Below are positions 7,830 to 16,549 of a stretch of DNA of 64,000 bases, piece by piece. How positions within the stretch are numbered: the stretch's first letter is position 1; every line of letters starts with the position of its first letter. This stretch comes from Pseudomonas silvicola (GTDB taxonomy: Bacteria > Pseudomonadota > Gammaproteobacteria > Pseudomonadales > Pseudomonadaceae). The stretch spans positions 4,938,001 through 5,002,000 of the forward strand of contig NZ_CP093280.1 in assembly GCF_026651855.1 (NCBI RefSeq), in the 5' to 3' direction. Under the pieces are notes generated by a model. It did not search any database and was not told the origin of the DNA. It worked only from the letters and a program-made list of their open reading frames with translations. The translations under genes and the position numbers were made by a program.

Positions 7830-10202
7830 TTGAGTACTACTTTCGATCCGCGCGACGCCGGGCACTACATCGCCCCCCAGGGCTTGTACGAGCGCAACAA
7901 GCAGCGGCCATTCCTCGGCAGCATCAGTTGCGACCGGCAGACCCTGGTGGCCGGCCAGTGGGATGAAATCACCCTGGTCTACGAAGTGGGCGGCAGCGGC
8001 CTGGCTGACGGCGCCTGGCTGAAACTGGCGTTCAAGTTCTATTCCGACTGGGCGCTGTTCCAGATCAGCAACCCGGCCGGCGCCAACTACGTCAGTGCCG
8101 AGTACCAGGCCGGTGACCTGGTGCCCGGCCAGAGCCAGGCCACCGTGCAGCACCTGAAGGTGCGGTTCGACCAGAAGGGCCATGAGCGGCCGTTCCAGAA
8201 AGCCTTGATCATCGACATCATCGACGGCTACCTGAACCCCGGTGACCGCATCATCATCCGCCTGGGCGACCGCCGTCAGGGCGGAGCCGGCACGCGGGTG
8301 CAGAGCTTTGTCGAAAAAGGCTTCCAGATGCGCCTGTTCATCGACCCGCTGGGCAGCTCCAAGTTCGCCGAGGTGCCGGGCGACCTGCTGCTGGATATCG
8401 TGCCCGGCCCGGCCAGCCACCTGCAGGTCATCGCCCCGCGGTTGATCAGTGCTGGCGAGGCCTTCGACGTGCTGGTGCGTGCCGATGACGCCTGGGGCAA
8501 CACCTGCCGGCAGTTACCCTTGGCCGGTGTGCTGACGTTGGCCGGTCCTGAGGGCGAGGCGCAAGAATTGCCTTTCACCCTGGCCGGCGACGGCTGGGCC
8601 GTGGTGCGCCAGAGTGCCTTGGTGTTGCAGGGGCAGGGCGAATGGCAATTGCTTGCCCGGGTCGACCACCCCGGCGTCGCACCCAGCATTGCCTATGTGA
8701 CGGTAGATGCCGCCGGTGCCGGGTTGCGGCCGCTGTATGCGGATCTGCACGTGCATTCGGATGATACCGTGGGCACCAACGACACCTTGTACAACCTCAG
8801 CTATGGCCGCGATGTCGCTGGCCTGGATGTGCTGGGCTACACCGCCAACGACTTCAACATCACCGAGCAGCGCTGGGACCAGGCCGTTGCACTGATCAGC
8901 GAACTCAACGAGCCGGGGCGGTTCGTCTGCTACCCCGGTACCGAATGGTGCGGCAACTCGTGCGCCGGGGGGGATCGCAACGTGGTGTTCCTGCATGACC
9001 GCAAGCCGGAGTTCCCGTTCGACAACCAGGGCCGCCTGGTGCGGTCATTCGAGTGGAACGAGTTCACTGCCGGCACCATCAAGCCGGGCGCCTGGCCGGT
9101 GGATGAGTTGTACGCCGCCTACGCCAAAGACCCCGAAGGGCACTTGATGATGCCTCACGTGGGCGGGCGCCGCTGCAACCTGGACTGGCACCACCCTGAG
9201 CTGGAGCGCCTAATCGAGGTAGGATCGGCCTGGGGACAGTTCCACTGGGTGTACGCCGAGGCCTTGCAGCGCGGGTACCGCGTCGGGGCGGCGGCCAACA
9301 GTGACGAGCACCAGGGCCGTTGCGGCGGCGGGGTGCCGGCCACGGCGGTGTTTGGTTCCCGTGGCGGCCTGACCGGGGTGCTGTCCAGCGGTTTCGACCG
9401 CGCCAGCGTCGGCAAGGCCCTGCGGGCCCGACGTACGTTCGCCACCACCGGCGAACGCACGTTCGCCAGCCTCCGCCAGGGCCAGCACTTGATGGGTGAG
9501 GTGTTCAGCGCCCAGGCCAGCGACCACCTGGACTATCGCTTGCTGGGCGACAGCGGCTGGGAGCAGGTCGACCTGTTCGACGGTGAGCAGTTGATCTGGT
9601 CGCGCAACCTGCACCAGGAATTGGGCCTTTCCAGCCAGCGTATCCGTGTGCGGCTGGGTGGCGCGCGGATCAAGGACCGCTACCGCGGCGCCTATTGGGC
9701 GGGTGAAATCGAGGTCACCGGCGCGGTAATCAAGGGTTTCACTACCCGGGGCCTGGACCATCCCGAGCAGACCGTCTGGCGTCAGGGGCCCACCCGCCTG
9801 GCATTTCGCACCGACACCAACGGCGACACCGACAGCATCGAGCTGGAGCTGTCGCACCTTGCCGGCGCGCGGATTCAGGTATGCAGCCGTATCGACAGCT
9901 ACGTCAAGGTGGGGGACCCGTCGCAGCCTCAGCCGTTCGTGCATGCGCCCAGGGTCGATATCGACCTGACCGGTGACACCCTGCTGACCGCAGGCGCGCA
10001 CGTGCAGCACCTGGCGGGCGCTGAGTTGCAGGTAGCCGTGGAGTGCATGACCATGGCGCCCTTGCCGCGCGAAATACAGGGGCAGGTGGCGCTCGCGGAC
10101 CTGGACCTGGACCCGGCTCGCGAACACCCGTTGTTCATCTGTGCCCGGCAGCGTGACCAGTCCCGTGTTTGGACCTCGGCGCTGTTCCTGACCCTGAACT
10201 GA
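7830..10202 (+). CDS. DUF3604/PHP-like metal-dependent hydrolase, function unknown
   Basis: A 790-aa protein without signal peptide. Residues 1-290 look like beta-sandwich domains. Residues about 300-540 carry a PHP-like metal centre: YADLHVHSDDT (HxH), DVLGYTANDFN, YPGTEWCG, MMPHVGGRRC and AANSDEHQGRCGGG, as in DUF3604 proteins. The last 250 residues look beta-rich. The start is TTG with GAGGTG upstream (7820-7825). It is the last gene of the GntR-controlled ABC operon, so it may process the imported compound or an ester, but the reaction is unknown. The TTG start may limit expression. Confidence 0.82.
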   Translation: MSTTFDPRDAGHYIAPQGLYERNKQRPFLGSISCDRQTLVAGQWDEITLVYEVGGSGLADGAWLKLAFKFYSDWALFQISNPAGANYVSAEYQAGDLVPGQSQATVQHLKVRFDQKGHERPFQKALIIDIIDGYLNPGDRIIIRLGDRRQGGAGTRVQSFVEKGFQMRLFIDPLGSSKFAEVPGDLLLDIVPGPASHLQVIAPRLISAGEAFDVLVRADDAWGNTCRQLPLAGVLTLAGPEGEAQELPFTLAGDGWAVVRQSALVLQGQGEWQLLARVDHPGVAPSIAYVTVDAAGAGLRPLYADLHVHSDDTVGTNDTLYNLSYGRDVAGLDVLGYTANDFNITEQRWDQAVALISELNEPGRFVCYPGTEWCGNSCAGGDRNVVFLHDRKPEFPFDNQGRLVRSFEWNEFTAGTIKPGAWPVDELYAAYAKDPEGHLMMPHVGGRRCNLDWHHPELERLIEVGSAWGQFHWVYAEALQRGYRVGAAANSDEHQGRCGGGVPATAVFGSRGGLTGVLSSGFDRASVGKALRARRTFATTGERTFASLRQGQHLMGEVFSAQASDHLDYRLLGDSGWEQVDLFDGEQLIWSRNLHQELGLSSQRIRVRLGGARIKDRYRGAYWAGEIEVTGAVIKGFTTRGLDHPEQTVWRQGPTRLAFRTDTNGDTDSIELELSHLAGARIQVCSRIDSYVKVGDPSQPQPFVHAPRVDIDLTGDTLLTAGAHVQHLAGAELQVAVECMTMAPLPREIQGQVALADLDLDPAREHPLFICARQRDQSRVWTSALFLTLN

Positions 10203-10235
10203 CGCGTTTGTGGCCGTGACCTTCACCCGTTGATA

Positions 10236-10503
10236 ACCGCGGCGCCTGCTTCCCGAGCTTCGCCCGGTCCCACCGGCAAGCCCCGCAGCCTGTAGGAGCA
10301 CAGCTTGCTGGCGAAGGGCACAACGCGGTCCATCAGGTACACCGCGTTGCCTTTTTCGCTAGCAAGCTACGCTCCCACCCACCAGGCCGACGCAGCCCTG
10401 TGGGACCGGGCGCCAGCTCGGGAAGCGGGCGGCGCGGTGTATCAGGTCCAGCGCGGTGCGGCCTTCCCGAGCTTCGCTCGGTCCCACAGGCAAGCCCCCG
10501 CAG
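10236..10503. repeat. Cluster of REP-type palindromes of two kinds
   Basis: The first kind is the CTTCCCGAGCTTCGCCCGGT / GTGGGACCGGGCGCCAGCTC family also seen at 3987 and 25976 (10241-10272 and 10400-10493 here). The second kind is the pair TGTAGGAGCACAGCTTGCTG (10291) and CTAGCAAGCTACGCTCCCAC (10359), which forms one large hairpin around a 50-base loop. The cluster lies downstream of the DUF3604 gene and upstream of the next operon promoter, where termination or transcript protection would be useful. Confidence 0.85.
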
Positions 10504-10633
10504 CCTCGGCATCTCGGTAGGGGCACAGCTCGGCTAACAGGTCCTCGCGTACGATGTGTTCGAGGCTGGCGGTTGGAATGCCAAGCAGCCGATATCCATG
10601 GACAGCCTCCCAAAGCAATGAGTGGAAATGCAA
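10442..10633 (-). CDS. Possible small ORF with a REP-derived tail
   Basis: A 63-codon frame from a TTG start. The first 45 residues look protein-like (LLWEAVHGYRLLGIP, EHIVREDLLAELCPY), with helical amphipathic pattern. The last 15 residues (CLWDRAKLGKAAP) are read through a REP element. No ribosome-binding site is visible. It may be the remnant of a small gene cut by REP insertion, or chance. Confidence 0.25.
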   Translation of the reverse strand: MHFHSLLWEAVHGYRLLGIPTASLEHIVREDLLAELCPYRDAEAAGACLWDRAKLGKAAPRWT

Positions 10634-10692
10634 ATAGCTGATAACACAATGAAGATTTAATAAATATTAATCAGCATATAACTAATCAGAAT

Positions 10693-10721
10693 TTTACTAC
10701 TGATACTTAGACGAATAATGT
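10693..10721 (+). promoter_or_regulatory. Sigma-70-like promoter of the aldolase-monooxygenase-Dpp operon
   Basis: TTTACT (10693-10698) and TAATGT (10716-10721) are spaced 17 bases apart, within an AT-rich island (about 10640-10730) that stands out from the GC-rich surroundings. AT-rich segments of this kind are common upstream of CysB-activated sulfur genes, but no defined CysB site can be claimed. Transcription would start near 10728, leaving about a 200-base leader. Confidence 0.5.
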
Positions 10722-10728
10722 TGATACA

Positions 10729-10931
10729 CGCTTGAGCCCAAGCGTTCATCCCGACCCCCGCACGGTGGAGGAGAGCCTGTCTGCTTCCTGACCTGCGAGG
10801 GGTACACCATGCAAACCTGACCACCCGACTGCTTCGCGCCACCGCCATCGCAGCCCCCTGGCCCTTGCCAGCGGACCCGGCTGCGCCGAAGAAGCACCTG
10901 CCCAGGCAGGAGACAACCCGAGTCTGTCACC
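10729..10931 (+). promoter_or_regulatory. Long structured leader with a three-codon ORF
   Basis: The leader opens with a perfect hairpin, CGCTTG-AGCC-CAAGCG (10730-10745). A strong ribosome-binding site GAGGGG (10797-10802) then precedes ATG CAA ACC TGA at 10809, an ORF of only Met-Gln-Thr. A second hairpin, CCTGC-CCAG-GCAGG (10897-10910), overlaps AGGAGA (10908-10913). That AGGAGA lies 18 bases before the aldolase ATG, too far for direct use. The arrangement suggests leader-dependent control of translation or attenuation. Confidence 0.4.
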
Positions 10932-11762
10932 ATGAGCCAACATCCGTCGTTTCCCCAAGGCATCTACAGCCTGCCCCAGGACAATAACCGCCTGGCCCTG
11001 CGCCACCCGGTGCGTCACGAAGACCCGTTCAAGGAGCGCCTGCACCGCAAGCAACGGCTGGCGGCGTCCTATAGGCTGTTTGCCCAGCTGGGCTTCGAAG
11101 TCGGTGTGGCAGGGCACTTTACCGCTCGCGACCCGGTGGAGCCCGACCACTACTGGATCAACCCGCTGGGCGTGCCATTTTCCCAGATCAGCGTCTCACA
11201 CCTGCTGCGCGTGGACGGTGATGGCCAGGTCGTGGAAGGCGAGGGCGTGCTCAACACCAGTGCGCTGGAACTGCACTACGACCTGCAGAAGGCGCGCCCG
11301 GAGGTGGTGGGCATCGCCCATGTGCATGGTTTCCATGGCCGGGTGTGGTCGTCCCAGGGCCGCCTGTTCCAGCCCATCACCGCCGAGTCCAGTGCCTTCA
11401 TCAATGACCAGGTGATTTTCGACCGCCATGCCCTGCGCGCCGCCGACGGGCGCCTGGAGCAGGACCGCGACCGGGTCAGCCAGGCGTTTGTCGAGACCTT
11501 TGCCGACCATAACCTGCTGGTGTGGCAAAACCACGGGCTGTGGGCCGTGGGCCAGACCGTGGAGAGTGCCGCCTGGCGCTTCATTCTCGCCGACGACACG
11601 GCCCGGGCGCACTTGCTGGCGTATGCCGCCGGCACGCCCGTGGTGCCTGAACTCGACCCGGCCGACAGTGGCGACAAGGCCCGCCATGAGTTCTTTGCCT
11701 GGCTGAACTTCCTGCCGCTGTGGGACCGCATCCGCCTGGAACAACCCGACCTGCTGGATTGA
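10932..11762 (+). CDS. Class II aldolase/adducin family protein
   Basis: A 276-aa cytoplasmic protein. Zn ligands are visible as AHVHGFHGR (His pair) and WQNHGLW (third His), with the N-terminal GHFTARDP segment of the class II aldolase fold. Members include fuculose-1-phosphate aldolase, ribulose-phosphate epimerase and methylthioribulose dehydratase. It begins an operon of sulfonate-type uptake and FMN monooxygenase genes, so it may act on the carbon skeleton left after desulfurisation; this is inference. The start has no well-spaced ribosome-binding site. Confidence 0.87.
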   Translation: MSQHPSFPQGIYSLPQDNNRLALRHPVRHEDPFKERLHRKQRLAASYRLFAQLGFEVGVAGHFTARDPVEPDHYWINPLGVPFSQISVSHLLRVDGDGQVVEGEGVLNTSALELHYDLQKARPEVVGIAHVHGFHGRVWSSQGRLFQPITAESSAFINDQVIFDRHALRAADGRLEQDRDRVSQAFVETFADHNLLVWQNHGLWAVGQTVESAAWRFILADDTARAHLLAYAAGTPVVPELDPADSGDKARHEFFAWLNFLPLWDRIRLEQPDLLD

Positions 11763-11771
11763 GGAATCACC

Positions 11772-12734
11772 ATGCCGCATTTTTCTCGACGCCGCGTGCT
11801 GCAGGCGGGGCTGGCGCTGGGCGCGGGCTGCCTGGCGGGCCGCGCGATGGCCACCGGGCCAGGGCTGCGGGTCTGGCGCTACAAGGGCCTGGTGCCGTCG
11901 TTTCTCGACCTCGCGGGGCAGGGCAACCTGCCGTACCCGGTGGAGTGGGCGGATATCGCCGGGGGCAGCATCGTCATCGAAGCGCTGGCCAGCGACCACC
12001 TGGACTACGCCTACATGAGCGAGATCCCGCCCGTGTTCGCTGCCGCGGCCAACGCCCCGATCAAGCTGATCGCCGTGGTGCGTGGTGACGCCAACGAGAC
12101 GCGCCTGGTGGTGAACAAGGCGGCGGGCATCCAGCACATCAGTGACCTGCGGGGCAAGCGCGTGAGTTTCGTGCGCGGCACCAACACCCAGGCGTTTCTG
12201 CTCAACCTGCTGCAGCACAACGGCCTGGCCTTGAGCGACGTGGTGCCGGTGCCGATGCCCATGCAGGACGCGCTGATCGCCTTCCAGAACGGCCACATCG
12301 ACGCGCTGGTGGCCGGTGGCATCAGCGGGCTTCGGGCCGCGACGATGATGGATGGCGAGATGCTCGAGGGGACGGCGGGTTACTACGCCGGCAACTACCT
12401 GATCGCCACCAATGACGCTGCCCTGGCCGACCCCGTTCGCCGCGCGCGCATCGGCGATTTCCTGCAACGCGAGCGTGCTACCTGGGCCTGGATACAGGCG
12501 CACCCGGACGCCTGGGCCGACCGCAGCGCGCAGCTGACCGGCATCAGCCGCGAGCTGTACCTGCAGCAGTTCCGCCAGCGCAGCCAGCCGGCCGAGGTGG
12601 TCGCCGTGGATGACACGGCCATCGCTTCGCAACAGCACGTCGCCGACCTGTTTCATGACCAGCAATTGATTCGCCGCGCCGTCGACGTCCGACCGCTGTG
12701 GCGCCACGACTTCAATCAACTTCTGAGCGTTTGA
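11772..12734 (+). CDS. Sulfonate-type ABC substrate-binding protein with Tat-like signal
   Basis: A 320-aa SsuA/THI5-like periplasmic binding protein. The N terminus SRRRVLQAGLALGAGCLAG is a twin-arginine signal, unlike the Sec signal of the homologue at 6037. Family segments are ALASDHLDYAYMSEIPP, DLRGKRVSFVRGTN and ALIAFQNGHIDALVAGG. No ATPase or permease of this type follows; the operon has a TonB receptor and a Dpp-type importer instead, so it may borrow another Ssu permease or act as a scavenging or sensing protein. Confidence 0.85.
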   Translation: MPHFSRRRVLQAGLALGAGCLAGRAMATGPGLRVWRYKGLVPSFLDLAGQGNLPYPVEWADIAGGSIVIEALASDHLDYAYMSEIPPVFAAAANAPIKLIAVVRGDANETRLVVNKAAGIQHISDLRGKRVSFVRGTNTQAFLLNLLQHNGLALSDVVPVPMPMQDALIAFQNGHIDALVAGGISGLRAATMMDGEMLEGTAGYYAGNYLIATNDAALADPVRRARIGDFLQRERATWAWIQAHPDAWADRSAQLTGISRELYLQQFRQRSQPAEVVAVDDTAIASQQHVADLFHDQQLIRRAVDVRPLWRHDFNQLLSV

Positions 12735-12735
12735 C

Positions 12736-15195
12736 ATGACCCCGTATTCCTCGCGTCTTACCCTCCGCTTCGCCCCCCTGTTGCTGGCCGGTTACGCCCT
12801 GCAGCCGATGTTCGCCGCTGCCGATACCAACAGTGATGACACCCTGGGCACGGTGATCGTCACCGGCTCGCGCGGCAGCGAGTCCCGTACCGTGACCAGC
12901 AGCCCCGCACCTATCGATGTCATCAGTGGCCAGCAACTGGAGAAAACCGGCAGCGGCAGCCTGCGCGGCGCCTTGCAGAAGGCCTTGCCGTCGTTCTCCC
13001 AGCGGCCCTCCGGCAGTTCCAACGACAGCATCGCCAGGCCTTACAGCTTGCGAGGCCTGAACGGCTCCAACGTGCTGGTGCTGGTCAACGGCAAACGCCG
13101 TCACAACAGCGCGGTGATCAACCTCGACTCCACGGCGGCCTACGGCACCAACCCCGTGGACCTGGACATGATCCCGGTCAGCGCCGTGGACCACATCGAG
13201 GTGCTGCGCGACGGCGCCTCGGCCCAGTACGGGTCGGACGCCATCGCCGGGGTGATCAACATCATCCTCAAGCAACAGGACCATGGTGGTTCGGTCAGTA
13301 CTTCCTATGGTGATTATGCGGCCAAGGGCGATGGTGGCATCCTGCGCCAGACTTACAATCAGGGTGAGGCACTGCCCAACGACGGTTTCATCAACTTCTC
13401 CCTGGACGCCAAATCGCAGCAGACCGCCGTGCGTTCGCGCGATGCCACTGGCAGCTTCTACTACAAGCAACCGGACGGCAGCGCCGACCCGCGCGACGCC
13501 ACCGCCGACCGCAAAGTGCAGGAGAACGGCCTGCCGAAGATCAAGGACATCAAGGTCGCCTACAACGCCGAGTTACCGCTGGACGATGTCACCCTGTATT
13601 CGTTTTCCACCTACAGCCACCGTGACGCCCGAGGCGGGCAGAACTACCGCCGGCCCAACTCGACCAACATCATTCCGCAGATCTACCCCGACGGCACCGC
13701 GCCGTTCTACACCCTGGTGGAGGACGACTACCAGGCCGCTGCGGGTGCCAAGGGCCAGGCCCTGGGCTGGGACTGGGACCTGAGCTCCACCTTCGGCCGC
13801 GATGACGCCCAGTCCGGCGCCGACAAGACCCTCAACGCTTCGTTGGGCCCCAGCAGCCCGACCCATTTCAACACCTACAGCAGCACGTTCGACCAATGGA
13901 CCAACAACCTGGACGTCACCCGTGCCTTCGATGTTGGCCTGAGCAAGCCAGCCCAGGTGTCCTGGGGCCTGGAACACCGGCATGAGCGCTACAAGACCGA
14001 GTCCGACAACCCGCTGTCGTACCTCAACGGCGGCTACATTTACCCCAGTGGCCCGTTGGCCGGCCAGCCCGCCGCCGTCGGTGCCCAGGGCGCCATCACC
14101 CTCACGCCCGAGGACGCCGGCCAGGCCAGCCGCAACAGCTACGCCAGCTACCTGGACGTGGGCTTCAACCCCTTCGAGAAACTCTACGTGGGCGCCGCGG
14201 GGCGCTTCGAAGGCTACGACGACGGTTCGGGCACTACCACCAGCGGCAAGCTGTCGCTGCGTTACGACCTGACACCGACCTTCGCCTTGCGTGGCACGTT
14301 GAGCAACGGCTTCCGCGCCCCCTCGCTGTCGCAATCGGTGTACGCCCAGACGTCCAACCAGTACACCTCGGTCAACGGTGTGTCGCAGTTCGTCGAAGCC
14401 AAGACCGCCCGCGTCGACTCGGCGCTGGCCCGTGCCCTGGGCGCCGAAGACCTGAAGCCCGAAAAATCGCAGAACATCAGCTTGGGTTTCACCTGGCAGC
14501 CGATACAGGCGGCCAGCGTGACCCTGGACGCCTACCAGATCAAGATCGACGACCGTATCGCCTTGACCGGCTTCCTGTCCGGCGCCGGGGTCAACCAGAT
14601 TCTGGTCGCCAACGGCTACAAGCCCGGTTACCAGGTCAAATACTTCACGAATGCCGCCGACACCACGACCCGTGGCCTGGACCTGGTGACCGACTACAAG
14701 GTGGACTACGGCGCCTACGGTAGCGTCAAGTACGGCGTCGCGTTCAACTGGAACAAGACCCAGATCGATAGCATCAAGTCCACGCCGGCGGCGCTCACCG
14801 CTGCCGGCAGCAACCTGGCGCTGTTCGACCGCGTAGCGCAGGGCTACCTGACCGTGGCCAACCCCAAGACCAAGCTGATCCTCAGTGGCGTCTGGGACAT
14901 CGGCCAGTTCACCGTCACCGGCGCCGTGACCCGTTACGACAAGGTCACCGCCCGCGACACCAACCCTCAGTACGACGTGACCTACGGTGCCAAGTGGCTC
15001 ACCGACCTGGAGGTGGCTTACGCCGTGACCAAGGACCTGAGCCTGGCGGTGGGGGCCAACAACCTGTTCGACGTGCGCGCCGACAACAACGCCTACCCCC
15101 AGGGGGACGTCAACGGCTTTCCCAAATTCGGCAGCATCTCGCCGTTCGACCCCTACGGCGGCTTCTGGTACACGCGCCTGACCTACAACTTCTGA
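12736..15195 (+). CDS. TonB-dependent outer-membrane receptor
   Basis: An 819-aa outer-membrane receptor. The signal peptide ends near residue 30 (MFAAADTNSDD). The plug starts at GTVIVTGSRG with SPAPIDVISGQQLEK, continues with ALPSFSQRPSG and LRGLNGSNVLVLVNGKRR, then the beta-barrel with the final YTRLTYNF ending in Phe. No N-terminal STN domain is present, so it is a transducer-less receptor. It sits one base after the binding-protein gene. Its cargo is probably a sulfur compound, judged from its operon. Confidence 0.93.
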   Translation: MTPYSSRLTLRFAPLLLAGYALQPMFAAADTNSDDTLGTVIVTGSRGSESRTVTSSPAPIDVISGQQLEKTGSGSLRGALQKALPSFSQRPSGSSNDSIARPYSLRGLNGSNVLVLVNGKRRHNSAVINLDSTAAYGTNPVDLDMIPVSAVDHIEVLRDGASAQYGSDAIAGVINIILKQQDHGGSVSTSYGDYAAKGDGGILRQTYNQGEALPNDGFINFSLDAKSQQTAVRSRDATGSFYYKQPDGSADPRDATADRKVQENGLPKIKDIKVAYNAELPLDDVTLYSFSTYSHRDARGGQNYRRPNSTNIIPQIYPDGTAPFYTLVEDDYQAAAGAKGQALGWDWDLSSTFGRDDAQSGADKTLNASLGPSSPTHFNTYSSTFDQWTNNLDVTRAFDVGLSKPAQVSWGLEHRHERYKTESDNPLSYLNGGYIYPSGPLAGQPAAVGAQGAITLTPEDAGQASRNSYASYLDVGFNPFEKLYVGAAGRFEGYDDGSGTTTSGKLSLRYDLTPTFALRGTLSNGFRAPSLSQSVYAQTSNQYTSVNGVSQFVEAKTARVDSALARALGAEDLKPEKSQNISLGFTWQPIQAASVTLDAYQIKIDDRIALTGFLSGAGVNQILVANGYKPGYQVKYFTNAADTTTRGLDLVTDYKVDYGAYGSVKYGVAFNWNKTQIDSIKSTPAALTAAGSNLALFDRVAQGYLTVANPKTKLILSGVWDIGQFTVTGAVTRYDKVTARDTNPQYDVTYGAKWLTDLEVAYAVTKDLSLAVGANNLFDVRADNNAYPQGDVNGFPKFGSISPFDPYGGFWYTRLTYNF

Positions 15196-15205
15196 GGAGT
15201 GGCAC

Positions 15206-16549
15206 ATGAGCACAGCGCATAAGCAAATCATCCTCGGCGCCTTCATTCCCAGCGCGGGCATCATGGGCGCCGGCTGGCGCCATCCCTCGGCGGCGGCGGA
15301 CTCGTTCCGCGACTTCGAGCACTTTCGCTGGGTGGCCCAGACCCTGGAAGCAGCGCGTTTCCATGCCGTTTTCTTCAACGACACGGTGAACGTCGACACC
15401 GACCTGGACGTACTGGCCCACGGGCCCAACAGCGTGCGCTGGGACCCCCTGGTGCTGCTGCCTGCGCTGGCCCTGAGCACCCAGCGCATCGGCCTGATCG
15501 CCACCGCGAGCACCACCTACAACGAGCCCTACAACCTGGCGCGCAAGTTCGCCAATATCGACCACCTGAGCGGCGGCCGGGTAGGCTGGAACCTGGTGAC
15601 GTCCCTGGGCGGTGGCGAGAATTTCAACCGCGACGCCCATGTGCTGCACGCCGATCGCTACGACCGCGCCGAGGAGTTCTACGACGTGGTCACCGGCCTG
15701 TGGGACAGTTGGGACGACGACGCCTTTATCCAGGACAAGGCCAGCGGCCGTTTTCTGGACACTGACAAGCTCCATGTGCTGAACCACCACGGCACCCATT
15801 TTCAGGTGCGTGGCCCGCTGAACGCCGCGCGCCCGGTGCAGGGCTACCCGGTGATTGCCCAGGCTGGTTCCTCCGACGCAGGCCGTGCATTGGCGACCCG
15901 GGCAGGCGAACTGATTTTCACCGCCCAGCACACGGTAGAGCAGGGCCAGGCGTTTTACGCCGAGATCAAGCAGCGCGCCGCCGCCCTGGGGCGCGACCCC
16001 GACCACTTGAAGGTACTGCCCGGCGTGTCACCCATTGTGGGCCGGACGCTTGAGGAGGCCCAGGCGCGCTATGACCAGCAACAGGCGCTGCTGGACCCGC
16101 CTTCGTTCCTGCGTTCGATCTCGCGTTTCACCAGCCTGGGCTTTGATCTGTCCGAGTTGCCGTTCGACGCCGTGGTGCCGCTGCCGCCCGAGCAATTCGA
16201 CACCAACACCCACAAGAGCCGGCAGAAACTGGTCTTCGACCTGATCCGCCGCGAACGGCCCACGGTGCGCCAGTTGTTCAACAAGCTGACCGCCGGTGGC
16301 CATCGCATCCTGATCGGTACCCCCGAAAGCATCGCCGACGATTTTCAGGCGTGGTTCGAGGCGGGCGCCGCCGATGGCTTCAACGTGATGTTCTCCGGGC
16401 TGCACCAGGGCATCGGTGATTTTGCCGAACAGGTGGTACCGGAACTGCAACGCCGTGGGCTGTTCCGCCGCGAGTACCAGGGCCAGACCCTGCGCGAAAA
16501 CCTCGGGCTACCCTTTATTGCCAACCGACGCGCCGAGGCCCGTTCATGA
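15206..16549 (+). CDS. FMN-dependent LLM-class monooxygenase (NtaA/SnaA/DszA/DmoA family)
   Basis: A 447-aa flavin-dependent monooxygenase that uses reduced FMN from a separate reductase. Family hallmarks are FAHWRxx-like start ILGAFIPSAG with GAGWRHP, TASTTYNEPYNLARKFA, LSGGRVGWNLVTS, and VIAQAGSSDAGRALA. The family oxidises sulfones, sulfides, nitrilotriacetate or dimethyl sulfide. No flavin reductase gene is in this operon. It overlaps the next gene by ATGA. A paralogue lies at 23034. Confidence 0.92.
   Translation: MSTAHKQIILGAFIPSAGIMGAGWRHPSAAADSFRDFEHFRWVAQTLEAARFHAVFFNDTVNVDTDLDVLAHGPNSVRWDPLVLLPALALSTQRIGLIATASTTYNEPYNLARKFANIDHLSGGRVGWNLVTSLGGGENFNRDAHVLHADRYDRAEEFYDVVTGLWDSWDDDAFIQDKASGRFLDTDKLHVLNHHGTHFQVRGPLNAARPVQGYPVIAQAGSSDAGRALATRAGELIFTAQHTVEQGQAFYAEIKQRAAALGRDPDHLKVLPGVSPIVGRTLEEAQARYDQQQALLDPPSFLRSISRFTSLGFDLSELPFDAVVPLPPEQFDTNTHKSRQKLVFDLIRRERPTVRQLFNKLTAGGHRILIGTPESIADDFQAWFEAGAADGFNVMFSGLHQGIGDFAEQVVPELQRRGLFRREYQGQTLRENLGLPFIANRRAEARS

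Noticed and set aside
13573-15516. 647-aa antisense frame
   Set aside because: It lies opposite the TonB receptor and monooxygenase genes, a consequence of high GC.
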